Shown here: in pieces, positions 39,659-49,746 of the stretch
Position numbering within the stretch: position 1 is the stretch's first letter
How the letters are laid out: the number at the start of each line of letters is the position of its first letter
Source of the DNA: Clostridiales bacterium
GTDB taxonomy: Bacteria; Bacillota; Clostridia; Saccharofermentanales; Saccharofermentanaceae
Reading direction: 5' to 3'
Assembly: GCA_017478485.1 (NCBI GenBank)
Contig: JAFVDI010000010.1
Coordinates: forward strand, 62,001-126,000
DNA: 64,000 bases
The notes under the pieces: model-generated
Told to the model about the DNA's origin: nothing
Databases searched by the model: none
What the model saw: only the letters and a program-made list of their open reading frames with translations
Program-made: the position numbers and the translations under genes

Positions 39659-41422
39659 TTGAGTAAGGCACCGAAATACGATCACATGAAGCTGATAGGG
39701 CAGTTCGCCGGAGGACACAGACACCTTATCACGCTGGGAAGGATACTGGCAGGAATAAGTGCGGCAGTAACACTCGTTCCGTTCTACCTTCTCTGGAAGA
39801 TAATCGCAGTTGCGATAGAAGGAACGGATCTTGGCAGGATCAACGGATATGCATGGGGAGCGGTACTCCTTACAGTAGCAGCTCTTCTTATCTATATCGT
39901 TGCGCTTCTTTGCACGCACGTAGCTGCGTTCAGAGTTCAGGCAAATATGAGAAGCGAGCTTATGAGAAAGATAATCAAGCTTCCGCTCGGTATCTTCGAT
40001 GAGGACGGTACAGGTAAGATCAGAAGGATCGTAAGTGAATCAACTGCAGCGACTGAGACATATATTGCGCACAATCTCGCGGATAAAGCTGTTGCGGCAG
40101 TAACACCTGTGGGATTGATAATACTTATTCTTGCATTTGACTGGAAACTCGGTCTGATCTGCATGATCCCAGCTGTCATCGGATTTATCTGCATGATGTC
40201 CATGATGGGCAAAGGCATGCAGGAAAAGATGAAGGAATACCAGAATGCTCTTGATACGATGAGCAGTGAGGCTACCGAGTATGTCAGAGGCATTCCGGTA
40301 GTTAAAACATTCGGTCAGACAGTTCATTCATTTAAGCGTTTTAAGGATTCCATCGACGGATACGGAAAATGGACGACTGCGTATACTCTGCAGCTGAGAA
40401 TACCAATGATCTGCTTCATGACTTTCATCAATGCAATCTTCTTTGCTATCGTACTGGGAGCTTACTTCATTACAAGAAATGGTGTCGGCAATGCGGAGAT
40501 CCTTAATGTTATGTACTACATAATCGTATCTCCACTGGTTACTGTGACACTTACAAAGATAGCTTATTCAGGCGAAGCGGAGATGACGCTTATCGATGCT
40601 CTTAAGAGAGTCGATTACGTGCTTGGTCTTAATGCCCTTTCAGAAACCGATAGTGAAAAAGTTCCTGAAGACAACAGCATAGTTCTTAACAACGTTTCTT
40701 ACAGATACGCAGATGCCTCAAGGGATGCCGTTTCAGATATCAGCATATCTATTGCACCCGGCGAGCACGTTGCATTCGTAGGCCCTTCCGGTTCTGGTAA
40801 AACAACTCTCGCAGAACTCATGGTGCGTTTCTTTGACGTAACTTCCGGCGAGATACTTCTCGGCGGAGTCAACCTCAAGGACATTCCTTCGGATAAGCTC
40901 ATGCAGCGTGTGTCATTCGTTTTCCAGGACAGCAGGCTCATAAAGACATCTATCCTTGAGAATGTGCGCATGTCCAGACCGAATGCATCGAGAGAAGAAG
41001 TTATGGAAGCTTTAAGAAAGGCTCAGTGCATGGATATCATCGAAAAGCTTCCTGAAGGAATTGATACTGTCATCGGCGAGAAGGGAACATATCTTTCAGG
41101 CGGTGAACAGCAGAGGATCACGATCGCCAGAGCGGTACTTAAGGATGCTCCGATCCTGATACTCGATGAGGCAACAGCATTTGCAGATCCCGATAACGAG
41201 ATCAAGGTGCAGGCTGCGTTTGAAGAACTCTCAAAAGGCAAGACGATAATAATGATCGCACACAGACTGAGCACGGTTACGAGTGCTGACAGGATCTTTG
41301 TTCTTGATGACGGAATGCTCAAGGAGAGCGGTACTCATGATGAGCTCATCTCTTGTGGAGGTCTTTATAAGAAGATGTTCGATGAATATGGAAGATCCGT
41401 TGAATGGAAGGTAGGTGCCTGA
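39659..41422 (+). CDS. ABC exporter half-transporter (TMD-NBD), subunit 1
   Basis: 587 residues from TTG 39659, eight bases after AAGGAGG; an ATG at 39635 lacks a ribosome site. Six-helix exporter domain, then an ATPase: Walker A 'GPSGSGKTT', signature 'LSGGEQQRITIARAV', Walker B 'ILILDEATAFAD'. Note Asp after the Walker B Glu is in 'ATAFADPDNE', the form found in YbtP/IrtA-like heterodimers. With the next gene it makes a heterodimer. Neighbouring iron genes suggest siderophore or metal-complex transport, unproven. Confidence 0.93.
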   Translation: MSKAPKYDHMKLIGQFAGGHRHLITLGRILAGISAAVTLVPFYLLWKIIAVAIEGTDLGRINGYAWGAVLLTVAALLIYIVALLCTHVAAFRVQANMRSELMRKIIKLPLGIFDEDGTGKIRRIVSESTAATETYIAHNLADKAVAAVTPVGLIILILAFDWKLGLICMIPAVIGFICMMSMMGKGMQEKMKEYQNALDTMSSEATEYVRGIPVVKTFGQTVHSFKRFKDSIDGYGKWTTAYTLQLRIPMICFMTFINAIFFAIVLGAYFITRNGVGNAEILNVMYYIIVSPLVTVTLTKIAYSGEAEMTLIDALKRVDYVLGLNALSETDSEKVPEDNSIVLNNVSYRYADASRDAVSDISISIAPGEHVAFVGPSGSGKTTLAELMVRFFDVTSGEILLGGVNLKDIPSDKLMQRVSFVFQDSRLIKTSILENVRMSRPNASREEVMEALRKAQCMDIIEKLPEGIDTVIGEKGTYLSGGEQQRITIARAVLKDAPILILDEATAFADPDNEIKVQAAFEELSKGKTIIMIAHRLSTVTSADRIFVLDDGMLKESGTHDELISCGGLYKKMFDEYGRSVEWKVGA

Positions 41423-41423
41423 T

Positions 41424-43160
41424 ATGGTAGAAAAGTTAAAGCATAAATATGCGCTCTCTACTCAGGGCGCCAAGGACATGATAAAGGCATGCATCAGTGT
41501 TACCGTAACCAACATGGCACTCATGATGTCTGCCGGCGTTCTCTATACGCTTATAAGCGATCTGCTGGGCAACAACCTTACTAAAGACAGACTGCCTTTC
41601 TATATTATCTGCAGTATCGCGATACTGCTCCTTATAGCCGTAACGAATTTCATTCAGTACAACATGACTTTCCTTACAACATATAAGGAGAGCGGAGTCA
41701 GGAGAACAGCTCTTGCAGAAAGACTCCGCCGTCTGCCGTTATCTTATTTCGGCAAGAAGAACCTTTCGGATCTTACACAGAATATCCTGGGTGACTGCGC
41801 TCAGATAGAGACGGCATCGAGCCACTGGATCCCTGAGATAATCGGAGCTCTTATATCCACTACGATCGTAGGATTAAGCCTTTTCATCTTCTTCGACTGG
41901 AGAATGGCACTCGCAAGCTTCTGGGTAATCCCCGTATCTCTCGGAATCGTTCTATCGTGTTCCGGACTGGAAAAGAAAGCTGTAAAAAAGAATGCTGCGG
42001 TCAAGCTTGATATGACTGACAGTGTTCAGGAATGTCTGGAATCCATAAGGGATCTGAGAGCGAACAATGCCGAAGACAGGTATATGGAAGTGCTCGAAGG
42101 CAAGATCAGGAAAGTTGAGAAGATGGCTCTTTTTACAGAGCTCAAGATGGCTGTGTATGTTAATTCTGCCGCCATCATACTTAAGTTCGGTATCGGAACA
42201 ACGGCTATTGTCGGAGGAATGCTATTTGCAAGAGGCGATATCACTCTGCTAACATTCTTCATGTTCCTGATGGTCGTATCAAGACTATATGATCCTATGC
42301 AGATCACACTTCAGAACTTTGCTGCAGTCATCTCGGTTGAGCTTCAGTCCGAAAGACTTGATGAAGTGCTTTCACACGAGATCCAGACAGGTTCCGAACA
42401 GAAGAACAACAAAGGATATGACATCGTTTTCGATCATGTCGGCTTCAAATATTCTGATGATACTGACGTGCTTAAGGACGTAAGCTTTACTGCAAAGCAG
42501 GGAGAGGTCACGGCTCTTATCGGTCCTTCGGGCGGCGGTAAGACGACCATCTCAAGGCTCGCCGCAAGATTCTGGGATGTAAATGAAGGTAAGATCACAC
42601 TGGGCGGAGAAGATATCTCCAAGATCGATCCCGAGACGCTTCTTTCTGACTATTCCATAGTCTTCCAGGATGTAACCCTGTTCAATAACACCATTAAGGA
42701 AAACATCCGTATCGGCAGAGAGGGCGCAAGTGATGAGGATATCAGAAGAGCCGCAAAACTTGCCAACTGTGAGGAATTCATAAACAAGCTTCCGGATGGT
42801 TATGATACGTTTATCGGTGAGAACGGAAGCGAATTATCAGGCGGTGAAAGACAGAGGATCTCGATCGCAAGAGCATTCCTTAAGGATGCTCCCATCATCC
42901 TCCTTGATGAGGCAACAGCTTCTCTTGATGCAGAGAATGAGACAGTCATCCAGGAAGCTCTTTCGAGATTGATAAAGGATAAGACGGTCCTCATCATCGC
43001 GCACAGGATGAGAACGATCGCCAATGCGGATCATATCGTTGTTCTTAAGGATGGCGTGGTAGCAGAGCAGGGAAGCCCCGAAGAACTGTCGGCATATGAC
43101 AGCATCTACAGCAAAATGACACGACAGCAGAATATCTCACAGAACTGGAAAATGGCATGA
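41424..43160 (+). CDS. ABC exporter half-transporter (TMD-NBD), subunit 2
   Basis: 578 residues, ATG 41424 one base after the previous stop. Type I exporter fold with 'GPSGGGKTT', 'LSGGERQRISIARAF', 'IILLDEATASLDAENE', 'IIAHRMRTI'. Both half-transporters have intact catalytic Glu, so neither site is plainly degenerate. Its stop overlaps the next start (ATGA). Confidence 0.93.
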   Translation: MVEKLKHKYALSTQGAKDMIKACISVTVTNMALMMSAGVLYTLISDLLGNNLTKDRLPFYIICSIAILLLIAVTNFIQYNMTFLTTYKESGVRRTALAERLRRLPLSYFGKKNLSDLTQNILGDCAQIETASSHWIPEIIGALISTTIVGLSLFIFFDWRMALASFWVIPVSLGIVLSCSGLEKKAVKKNAAVKLDMTDSVQECLESIRDLRANNAEDRYMEVLEGKIRKVEKMALFTELKMAVYVNSAAIILKFGIGTTAIVGGMLFARGDITLLTFFMFLMVVSRLYDPMQITLQNFAAVISVELQSERLDEVLSHEIQTGSEQKNNKGYDIVFDHVGFKYSDDTDVLKDVSFTAKQGEVTALIGPSGGGKTTISRLAARFWDVNEGKITLGGEDISKIDPETLLSDYSIVFQDVTLFNNTIKENIRIGREGASDEDIRRAAKLANCEEFINKLPDGYDTFIGENGSELSGGERQRISIARAFLKDAPIILLDEATASLDAENETVIQEALSRLIKDKTVLIIAHRMRTIANADHIVVLKDGVVAEQGSPEELSAYDSIYSKMTRQQNISQNWKMA

Positions 43161-43765
43161 AGAACTCAGTAAACAAAAGTGCGTTTGCCAAGGAATTCCT
43201 TACCATGGTGAAAAACACTTTTAGTGATGAAGAAGCAAAAGATATCTGCATGCTCGCTAATAAGTATTCGGATGAGTTTTTAAATGCTCATCCGGATGCT
43301 TACGGTTCGGCTGTAAAGGTATCGTATCCTTTTGCAGGTGTTTACAAAGCACTTCAGAAATATGTCTCCAAGGAAGAAGCCCTTCAGCTGATGAAAGATT
43401 ATGCTCCCGTAATAGGAGAAAAACAGAGAAAGGCTTATTGGCGCTTGACTTCCATTCCTGGCGTTACGTCTTTGATATGGGCGAATTTCGAAAAGATAAT
43501 GAACATAGCGGGAGGCGAGAAAGCCGGGTATAAGAGCAGGATATATGGTGTCCAGGGAAACGCAGCAGGTATGGATGTACTTTCCTGTCCGGTGGTAAAT
43601 GCCCTGGTGGAAATAGGAATGCCTGAAGTTGCTCCCATAATGTGCGCCATAGATCAGGTGTACAGTACGGGTTACCGCGGGATTCAGTTTAAGCGTGACA
43701 AATCGGTTGCCGAAGGTGACGACTGCTGTGACTACAGATACAGAAGGGTGAAGAAACAAAAATGA
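43157..43765 (+). CDS. ATC-hydrolase-family protein (paralogue 3)
   Basis: 202 residues, translationally coupled to the ABC exporter (ATGA overlap). C-terminus 'VLSCPVVNALVEIGMPEVAPIMCAIDQVYSTGYRGIQFKRDKSVAEGDDCCDYRYRR' carries the C...C..D...R....G...CDYRY pattern. Co-translation with an exporter argues that the family's substrate or ligand is transported here. Confidence 0.82.
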   Translation: MKNSVNKSAFAKEFLTMVKNTFSDEEAKDICMLANKYSDEFLNAHPDAYGSAVKVSYPFAGVYKALQKYVSKEEALQLMKDYAPVIGEKQRKAYWRLTSIPGVTSLIWANFEKIMNIAGGEKAGYKSRIYGVQGNAAGMDVLSCPVVNALVEIGMPEVAPIMCAIDQVYSTGYRGIQFKRDKSVAEGDDCCDYRYRRVKKQK

Positions 43766-43794
43766 ACTGGAAGATCTGAGATTCATCACAAAAG

Positions 43795-43810
43795 GTTAGC
43801 AATGGCTAAC
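43795..43810. promoter_or_regulatory. Metal box before the DtxR-type regulator gene
   Basis: GTTAGC-AATG-GCTAAC, perfect 6-4-6 dyad, ten bases before TATAAT (43820-43825), so it lies in the promoter spacer. Indicates autoregulation. Confidence 0.87.
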
Positions 43811-43902
43811 TAAAAGTGATATAATCTCTCCGTCGGGAATCGCGGCATGATCTCCGGTTCCCGCGGATATAGGGAAAGAACAGATCAGGAGGAATAAGAG
43901 AC

Positions 43903-44286
43903 ATGCAGGAATCGGGTGAGATGTATCTTGAATCAATACTGGTGCTTTCCCAGAAAGACGAACCGGTAAGGTCCATGGATGTCGCGAAATACCTGGGAGT
44001 GTCAAAGCCCAGCGTAAGCCGCGCGATGGCGATCCTCAAGAACGGAAACTACGTTGAGATCGACAGCCTGGGACACATCACTCTGGCAGACGCCGGACGC
44101 AAGATCGCGGAGAAGATCTACGAAAGGCACGTCGTGCTCACTGAGTTTTTCGAGCGCCTCGGGGTGGACAAACAGACCGCCGAGGAGGACGCCTGCAGGA
44201 TAGAGCACGTCATAAGCGACAAAGCTTTTGACATCGTGAAGGCTCACATAAACGAAAAAGGTCAGACGTCCGGGCAGGAAAAATAA
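43903..44286 (+). CDS. DtxR/MntR-family metal-dependent regulator
   Basis: 127 residues, short like MntR and without the SH3-like C-terminal domain. The winged helix 'MYLESILVLSQKDEPVRSMDVAKYLGVSKPSVSRAMAILKNGNYV' is diagnostic. The dimer/metal domain 'YERHVVLTEFFERLGVDKQTAEEDACRIEHVIS' retains His (ERH), Glu and Glu-His (IEH) ligands seen in MntR/DtxR. It should bind Fe2+ or Mn2+ and then the GTTAGC-N4-GCTAAC boxes, including its own. AGGAGGAATAAGAGAC precedes the ATG. Confidence 0.93.
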   Translation: MQESGEMYLESILVLSQKDEPVRSMDVAKYLGVSKPSVSRAMAILKNGNYVEIDSLGHITLADAGRKIAEKIYERHVVLTEFFERLGVDKQTAEEDACRIEHVISDKAFDIVKAHINEKGQTSGQEK

Positions 44287-44346
44287 ATAGATGTTTATCT
44301 CCAAAGGGGCCTTGTTTTCCATGACAAGGTCTTCCGGAAGTCATAT

Positions 44347-44656
44347 GGCCCAAATGTACAGCAGAACGTCCCTATAGTAGGGACACTCCCCGGGACAAAC
44401 AGGCTGATTTAGTCCAAATGTACAGCAACACGTCCCTATGGTAGGGACACTCCCCGGGACAAACAGCCCGATTTGGCCCAAATGTACAGCAACACGTCCC
44501 TATAGTAGGGACACTTTCCGGGACAAACAGCCACATTTGGCTCAAATGTACAGCAACACGTCCCTATGGTAGGGACGCTTTCCGGGACAAATGGCCCAAA
44601 AAGGCCCAAATGTACAGCAGAACGTCCCTATAGTAGGGACATACTTAGGGACAAAT
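44347..44656 (+). repeat. Tandem array of five 64-bp repeats
   Basis: Units start at CAAATGTACAGCA: 44351, 44415, 44479, 44543 and 44607, exact 64-bp period. Each holds the hairpin GTCCCTA-TRG-TAGGGAC and a second GGGAC downstream that can compete for the same 5' arm. The loop base alternates A, G, A, G, A between units; units 1 and 5 have GCAGAACG, units 2-4 GCAACACG. The whole unit is conserved, so it is not a CRISPR array. Nothing else was found in 44287-44733 except the terminator. Confidence 0.9.
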
Positions 44657-44668
44657 GAAATAAAAACA

Positions 44669-44696
44669 AAGGGCGGAGTCAAACGGCTCCGCCCTT
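44669..44696 (-). terminator. Terminator of the ferredoxin gene
   Basis: AAGGGCGGAG/CTCCGCCCTT 10-bp stem; on the minus strand it is followed by TGTTTTTATTT, 38 bp after the ferredoxin stop. Confidence 0.85.
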
Positions 44697-44733
44697 CATT
44701 GTTTAACTTGTTACTTGACGTAAGATCAGGTCA

Positions 44734-44904
44734 TCAGCCCTCAGCGATCGCACCGGTAGGGCATGTTGCTGCACAAGCACCGCAGGAAACACAGACATCA
44801 GCATCGATGTTGTACTGTGAATCACCCTGGGAAATAGCTCCTACAGGGCAGCCGTCTGCGCAAGAACCGCAGGAAACGCAAGCGTCAGAAATTACATATG
44901 CCAT
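44734..44904 (-). CDS. 2[4Fe-4S] ferredoxin (clostridial type)
   Basis: 56 residues from the ATG at 44904, with AAAGGAGG eight bases upstream. Two CxxCxxCxxxCP motifs: 'CVSCGSCADGCPVGAI' and 'CVSCGACAATCPTGAI'. The soluble low-potential electron carrier of clostridial fermentation. It is on the opposite strand from the flavodoxin that may replace it when iron is low. Confidence 0.97.
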   Translation of the reverse strand: MAYVISDACVSCGSCADGCPVGAISQGDSQYNIDADVCVSCGACAATCPTGAIAEG

Positions 44905-45143
44905 AGGATCAATCCTCCTTTGTGGTTGATGATTAGATTGTTCCACCTGAGACGGCTGTTAGCCAAGAGTAAATGGAAAGTATTTACCAAAAAGACATAT
45001 TTATTTTGGTTCATATGAGCGGCAAATGGCCGGGGAGAACATATTACGGGGGTGCGCGTGTTTTTGGGGTGAGTGTTACGGGAGAGCGCGCCCCTTTGCC
45101 GTGCTCGCGATCTTGTTCCCCGAAAAGTGAAATATCCTGAAAA

Positions 45144-45234
45144 GTGTAGTAAATGATCCGTTTTACTACACGTTTTTGGTAAATCGGGGCGTTTTTTCCT
45201 AAATAGTGTAGTAAATAAGGCAATTCACTACACT
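45144..45234. repeat. Pair of GTGTAGTAAA hairpins with GGGGCGTTTTTT core
   Basis: Hairpin 1 (45144-45171): GTGTAGTAAA/TTTACTACAC, 10 bp perfect. Hairpin 2 (45205-45234): AGTGTAGT/ACTACACT plus weaker extension. They are 62 bp apart with AAATCGGGGCGTTTTTT between, a core also present at 19143-19159. The rest of 44905-45316 has no supported gene; it includes the ferredoxin promoter region. Confidence 0.65.
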
Positions 45235-45324
45235 TTTTAGTACAATTCGCTTTTTCATACGCCGGCGAATGATCCGCCATGCAGATGAAACTACCGGAAA
45301 AGCAAAGTCCCTGCAAATTAAAAA

Positions 45325-45352
45325 ACCCGGCTCAAATGGGGGAGAGCCGGGT
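45325..45352 (-). terminator. Terminator of the enolase gene
   Basis: ACCCGGCTC/GAGCCGGGT stem; the plus-strand A tract at 45320-45324 gives the U tract on the minus-strand transcript. Confidence 0.88.
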
Positions 45353-45383
45353 CTTCAAATATTTCTACGCAGGAGGGTGGTAG

Positions 45384-46784
<1,401 letters not shown>

Positions 46785-46791
46785 CAACAAT

Positions 46792-46820
46792 TTATAACAT
46801 ACTGACCGAAAGGCTGTCAA
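46792..46820 (-). promoter_or_regulatory. eno: Enolase promoter
   Basis: Read on the minus strand: TTGACA (46820-46815), 17-bp spacer, TTATAA (46797-46792). Confidence 0.75.
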
Positions 46821-46857
46821 CCCTGAATTCATTACATTTCAGAGAACGAAAAACCGT

Positions 46858-46886
46858 TTGACAAAACACATTTGTGTTGATATAGT
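46858..46886 (+). promoter_or_regulatory. Promoter of the DUF3793-flavodoxin-gpmA operon
   Basis: TTGACA (46858-46863), 17-bp spacer, TATAGT (46881-46886). The spacer contains a small dyad AACACA/TGTGTT. Confidence 0.8.
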
Positions 46887-46900
46887 TAGCGGTGGCTAAC
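46885..46900. promoter_or_regulatory. Metal box of the DUF3793-flavodoxin-gpmA operon
   Basis: GTTAGC-GGTG-GCTAAC, overlapping the last two bases of the -10. Confidence 0.88.
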
Positions 46901-46915
46901 CGAAAGGAGAATGAC

Positions 46916-47461
46916 ATGTCCGACGATCAGATCGTAAGAAACTGCGCACCGACTCTGGCCGGTATAAAGACCGGCAGTCTGTTCAATGTGAGCATTTCAT
47001 CCGACAGCGATTTTAAGAAGGACATCATCTCTTTCAACAGGTCGATGAGGGAAAAGGGAGTACGCATAATCCCGCTCAAGATATGCGAGACCTACGCGCT
47101 GATCTACCTGTACAGGCCCGATATGCTCGGCAGGGACTTAAGCGATCCGATGGCCGCAGGCATACTGAAGAGATTCGGCTATTCGTTAAATAGCTCAGAC
47201 AGTTGTGTAGCCGGTCTCGTGAGAAGACTCAAGTCATCTCCTATGTTCCCTCACGAGATCGGACTGTTCTTAGGCTATCCGCCGGCTGACGTTGACGGCT
47301 TCATAAAGAGCCCGAACGAGGGATTCTGCGAAGTCGGATACTGGAAGGTCTATTCGGATGCCGAAAAAGCCCGCAGGGTCTTCAAGCGCTACAAACAGTG
47401 CACCGAAGAATACGGGCGGATGTTAAGAAGCGGCAGAACACTCGAACAGCTTGTTGTTTGA
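46916..47461 (+). CDS. DUF3793-family protein
   Basis: 181 residues from ATG 46916 after AAAGGAGAATGAC. 'CAPTLAGIKTGSLFNVSI', 'VRIIPLKICETYALIYLYRPDML', 'FPHEIGLFLGYPPADVDGFI' and 'GYWKVYSDAEKARRVFKRYKQCTEEY' are the hallmarks of DUF3793. It is a cytoplasmic family of unknown function that recurs beside flavodoxin and iron-transport genes in Clostridia. Here it heads an operon with flavodoxin behind a metal box, consistent with a low-iron role. Confidence 0.9.
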   Translation: MSDDQIVRNCAPTLAGIKTGSLFNVSISSDSDFKKDIISFNRSMREKGVRIIPLKICETYALIYLYRPDMLGRDLSDPMAAGILKRFGYSLNSSDSCVAGLVRRLKSSPMFPHEIGLFLGYPPADVDGFIKSPNEGFCEVGYWKVYSDAEKARRVFKRYKQCTEEYGRMLRSGRTLEQLVV

Positions 47462-47495
47462 GTCCTGTAAATAAAAACAAACATGAGGTGATCAT

Positions 47496-47918
47496 ATGAG
47501 TAAAGTAGCAGTAGTTTTCTGGAGCGGCACAGGCAATACAGAAGCAATGGCAAAGGCCGTTGAAGAAGGCATCAAGGGCGCAGGCGCTGAAGCAGTAGTC
47601 GTAGCTCCTTCCGCATTTGACGCATCCAAGGTATCAGAGTTTGACGCGATCGCATTCGGATGCCCTGCAATGGGCAACGAAGTCCTTGAAGAAGGCGAGT
47701 TCGATCCGATGTTCACAGGCATCGAGTCATCTTTGAGCGGTAAGAAGATCGCGCTCTTCGGTTCATACGGCTGGGGAGACGGCCAGTGGATGAGAGACTG
47801 GGAAGACAGATGCAAGAAGGCAGGCGCAGTCCTCGCATGCGAGTCCGTAATGGCAAACGATGCACCCGACGATTCAGCAACAGCTTCCTGCAAGGCTTTG
47901 GGCGCCGCACTTGCGTAA
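47496..47918 (+). CDS. Flavodoxin
   Basis: 140 residues: 'VVFWSGTGNTEAMAKAVEEG' (FMN phosphate loop), 'FDAIAFGCPAMGNEVLEE' and 'IALFGSYGWGDGQWMRDWEDRCKKAGA' (isoalloxazine loops). Electron carrier that typically replaces ferredoxin under iron limitation. The metal box at the operon promoter supports that use. Strong GAGGTGATC ribosome site. Confidence 0.97.
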   Translation: MSKVAVVFWSGTGNTEAMAKAVEEGIKGAGAEAVVVAPSAFDASKVSEFDAIAFGCPAMGNEVLEEGEFDPMFTGIESSLSGKKIALFGSYGWGDGQWMRDWEDRCKKAGAVLACESVMANDAPDDSATASCKALGAALA

Positions 47919-47933
47919 GGTGAGGTAAGAGCC

Positions 47934-48683
47934 ATGATGAAGCTTGTACTCGTAAGACACGGCGAGAGCGAATGGAACAAGCTCAACCTTTTCACCGGAT
48001 GGATGGACGTCGATCTCAGTGACAAGGGAAGAGAAGAGGCGAAGAATGCCGGACAGACTTTGAAAGCGGAAGGTTACGATTTCGATCTGTGCTTCACGTC
48101 TTACCTCAAGAGGGCGATCCATACGCTGAACATCGCGCTCGACGAAATGGACAGAGCGTGGCTCCCGGTCGTCAAATCCTGGAAGCTCAACGAGCGTCAC
48201 TACGGTGCGCTCCAGGGATTAAACAAATCCGAGACGGCGGAAAAATACGGTGAAGACCAGGTCAAGATCTGGAGAAGATCTTTTGACGTCAAGCCGCCCG
48301 AACTGGATGACGGTGACGAAAGAAGCGCCAAGAAGCAGGCGATGTACAGAGACGTGGATCCCAAGCTCCTTCCGAAGAACGAGAGCCTTGAGACAACGAT
48401 CGAACGTGTCGTTCCCTACTTTGAGGAAACCATAAAGCCCGAGATGAAGGCAGGAAAGAGAGTGATCATAGCAGCTCACGGAAATTCACTGAGAGCGCTG
48501 GTCAAGTATTTCGACAATCTCTCTAACGAAGAGATCATAGGCGTGAACATCCCGACAGCGGTTCCTCTCGTTTATGAATTTGACGATGATTTCAACGTAT
48601 TGAAGCACTATTACCTTGGTGATCCGGATGCCCTTAAAGCAAAGATGGAGGCAGTCGCCAACCAGGGAAAAGCAAATAAATAA
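47934..48683 (+). CDS. gpmA: 2,3-bisphosphoglycerate-dependent phosphoglycerate mutase
   Basis: 249 residues. Phosphohistidine motif '[10 protein letters not shown]', '[13 protein letters not shown]', '[17 protein letters not shown]', '[25 protein letters not shown]', '[12 protein letters not shown]', '[24 protein letters not shown]'. Interconverts 3- and 2-phosphoglycerate, the step before enolase, and being iron- and manganese-independent would function under metal limitation. It lies 15 bp after flavodoxin in a metal-box operon. Confidence 0.98.
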   Translation: MMKLVLVRHGESEWNKLNLFTGWMDVDLSDKGREEAKNAGQTLKAEGYDFDLCFTSYLKRAIHTLNIALDEMDRAWLPVVKSWKLNERHYGALQGLNKSETAEKYGEDQVKIWRRSFDVKPPELDDGDERSAKKQAMYRDVDPKLLPKNESLETTIERVVPYFEETIKPEMKAGKRVIIAAHGNSLRALVKYFDNLSNEEIIGVNIPTAVPLVYEFDDDFNVLKHYYLGDPDALKAKMEAVANQGKANK

Positions 48684-48718
48684 GCCATATTCCACTAATA
48701 GATTTCCTTTGTAGCAGG

Positions 48719-48760
48719 CAGGGCCGCCCCGTAGACTCCGGAGCGGCCCTGTCATCTTTT
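48719..48760 (+). terminator. Terminator of the DUF3793-flavodoxin-gpmA operon
   Basis: CAGGGCCGC/GCGGCCCTG 9-bp stem (48719-48751), then TCATCTTTTT. Confidence 0.85.
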
Positions 48761-48788
48761 TCAGGATGCATATGTCAGTTTTTCTTAA

Positions 48789-48831
48789 TTGACAAGACAG
48801 TACGCCGATGATAAAGTTTGCAACGGCTAAC
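48789..48831 (+). promoter_or_regulatory. Promoter and metal box of the ZIP transporter gene
   Basis: TTGACA (48789-48794) with TAAAGT (48812-48817) at 17-bp spacing, overlapped by GTTTGC-AACG-GCTAAC (48816-48831), one mismatch from the box consensus. Confidence 0.65.
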
Positions 48832-48894
48832 TAGAGGAGTAAAAGTATATCAAGGCCCCGGAGGGCATGGGCAATATATGAAGAAGGTGTAACA

Positions 48895-49677
48895 ATGTTA
48901 AAGACCGTTATCACGGGCCTTTTGATCCCGTTCGTAGGAACATCCGCAGGCGCCGCGTGCGTCTTCTTTCTCAAGAAAGACTTAAAGACCGAAGTGCAGC
49001 GCGCACTGACGGGTTTTGCCGCCGGCGTCATGGTCGCGGCCTCCATCTGGAGCCTCATCGTCCCTGCGATCGAGCAGTCGGAGGGTATGGGAAAGCTCGC
49101 ATTCCTTCCGGCATTCATAGGCTTCTGGGCAGGTATTCTCTTTCTGCTCCTGTTAGATCACGTAATCCCGCATCTTCACGCATACATCGACCAGACCGAA
49201 GGTCCCAGGAGCAAGCTCACCAGGACCGCGATGCTGGTCCTCGCGGTGACTCTGCATAACATCCCTGAGGGCATGGCGGTAGGCGTGGTCTATGCAGGCC
49301 TCATGAGCGGCACGGCGAACATTACGGCCGGAGCGGCCCTGGCGCTCGCGCTCGGTATCGCGATACAGAATTTCCCCGAGGGAGCGATAATATCGATGCC
49401 ACTGTTCTCGGAAGGCAAGAGCAAGCCGAAGTCGTTTGTGCTGGGCGTCCTTTCAGGCGCGGTAGAGCCTGTCTTCGGAGGAATCACGGTCCTCATCGCA
49501 GGCCTCGTGGTGCCCGCGATGCCTTATCTTCTTTCATTTGCGGCGGGCGCAATGCTCTACGTCGTGGTCGAGGAACTGATCCCTGAGATGTCTCAGGGCA
49601 GGCACACGAACGTCGGCGTTATCTCTTTCGCGGTCGGCTTCTCTCTCATGATGGCATTAGACGTCGCGCTCGGGTGA
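48895..49677 (+). CDS. ZIP-family divalent metal transporter
   Basis: 260 residues, eight helices, with the two metal-site helices 'TLHNIPEGMAVG' and 'AIQNFPEGAIIS' and a His-containing loop 'DHVIPHLHAYID'. Members (ZupT/GufA type) move Zn2+, Fe2+ or Mn2+ into the cytoplasm. The metal box on its promoter suggests it belongs to the Fe/Mn response. GAAGGTGTAACA precedes the ATG. Confidence 0.93.
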   Translation: MLKTVITGLLIPFVGTSAGAACVFFLKKDLKTEVQRALTGFAAGVMVAASIWSLIVPAIEQSEGMGKLAFLPAFIGFWAGILFLLLLDHVIPHLHAYIDQTEGPRSKLTRTAMLVLAVTLHNIPEGMAVGVVYAGLMSGTANITAGAALALALGIAIQNFPEGAIISMPLFSEGKSKPKSFVLGVLSGAVEPVFGGITVLIAGLVVPAMPYLLSFAAGAMLYVVVEELIPEMSQGRHTNVGVISFAVGFSLMMALDVALG

Positions 49678-49746
49678 ACCCGGCAGGTGACGGACGGTTT
49701 ACCGGACAGGTCAGCAGTCGGCATATTTCCAACATGACTTAAATGA

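Noticed and set aside
44347-44656. CRISPR-like array
   Set aside because: The whole 64-bp unit, including what would be the spacer, is conserved, and no cas gene is near. It is a tandem repeat.
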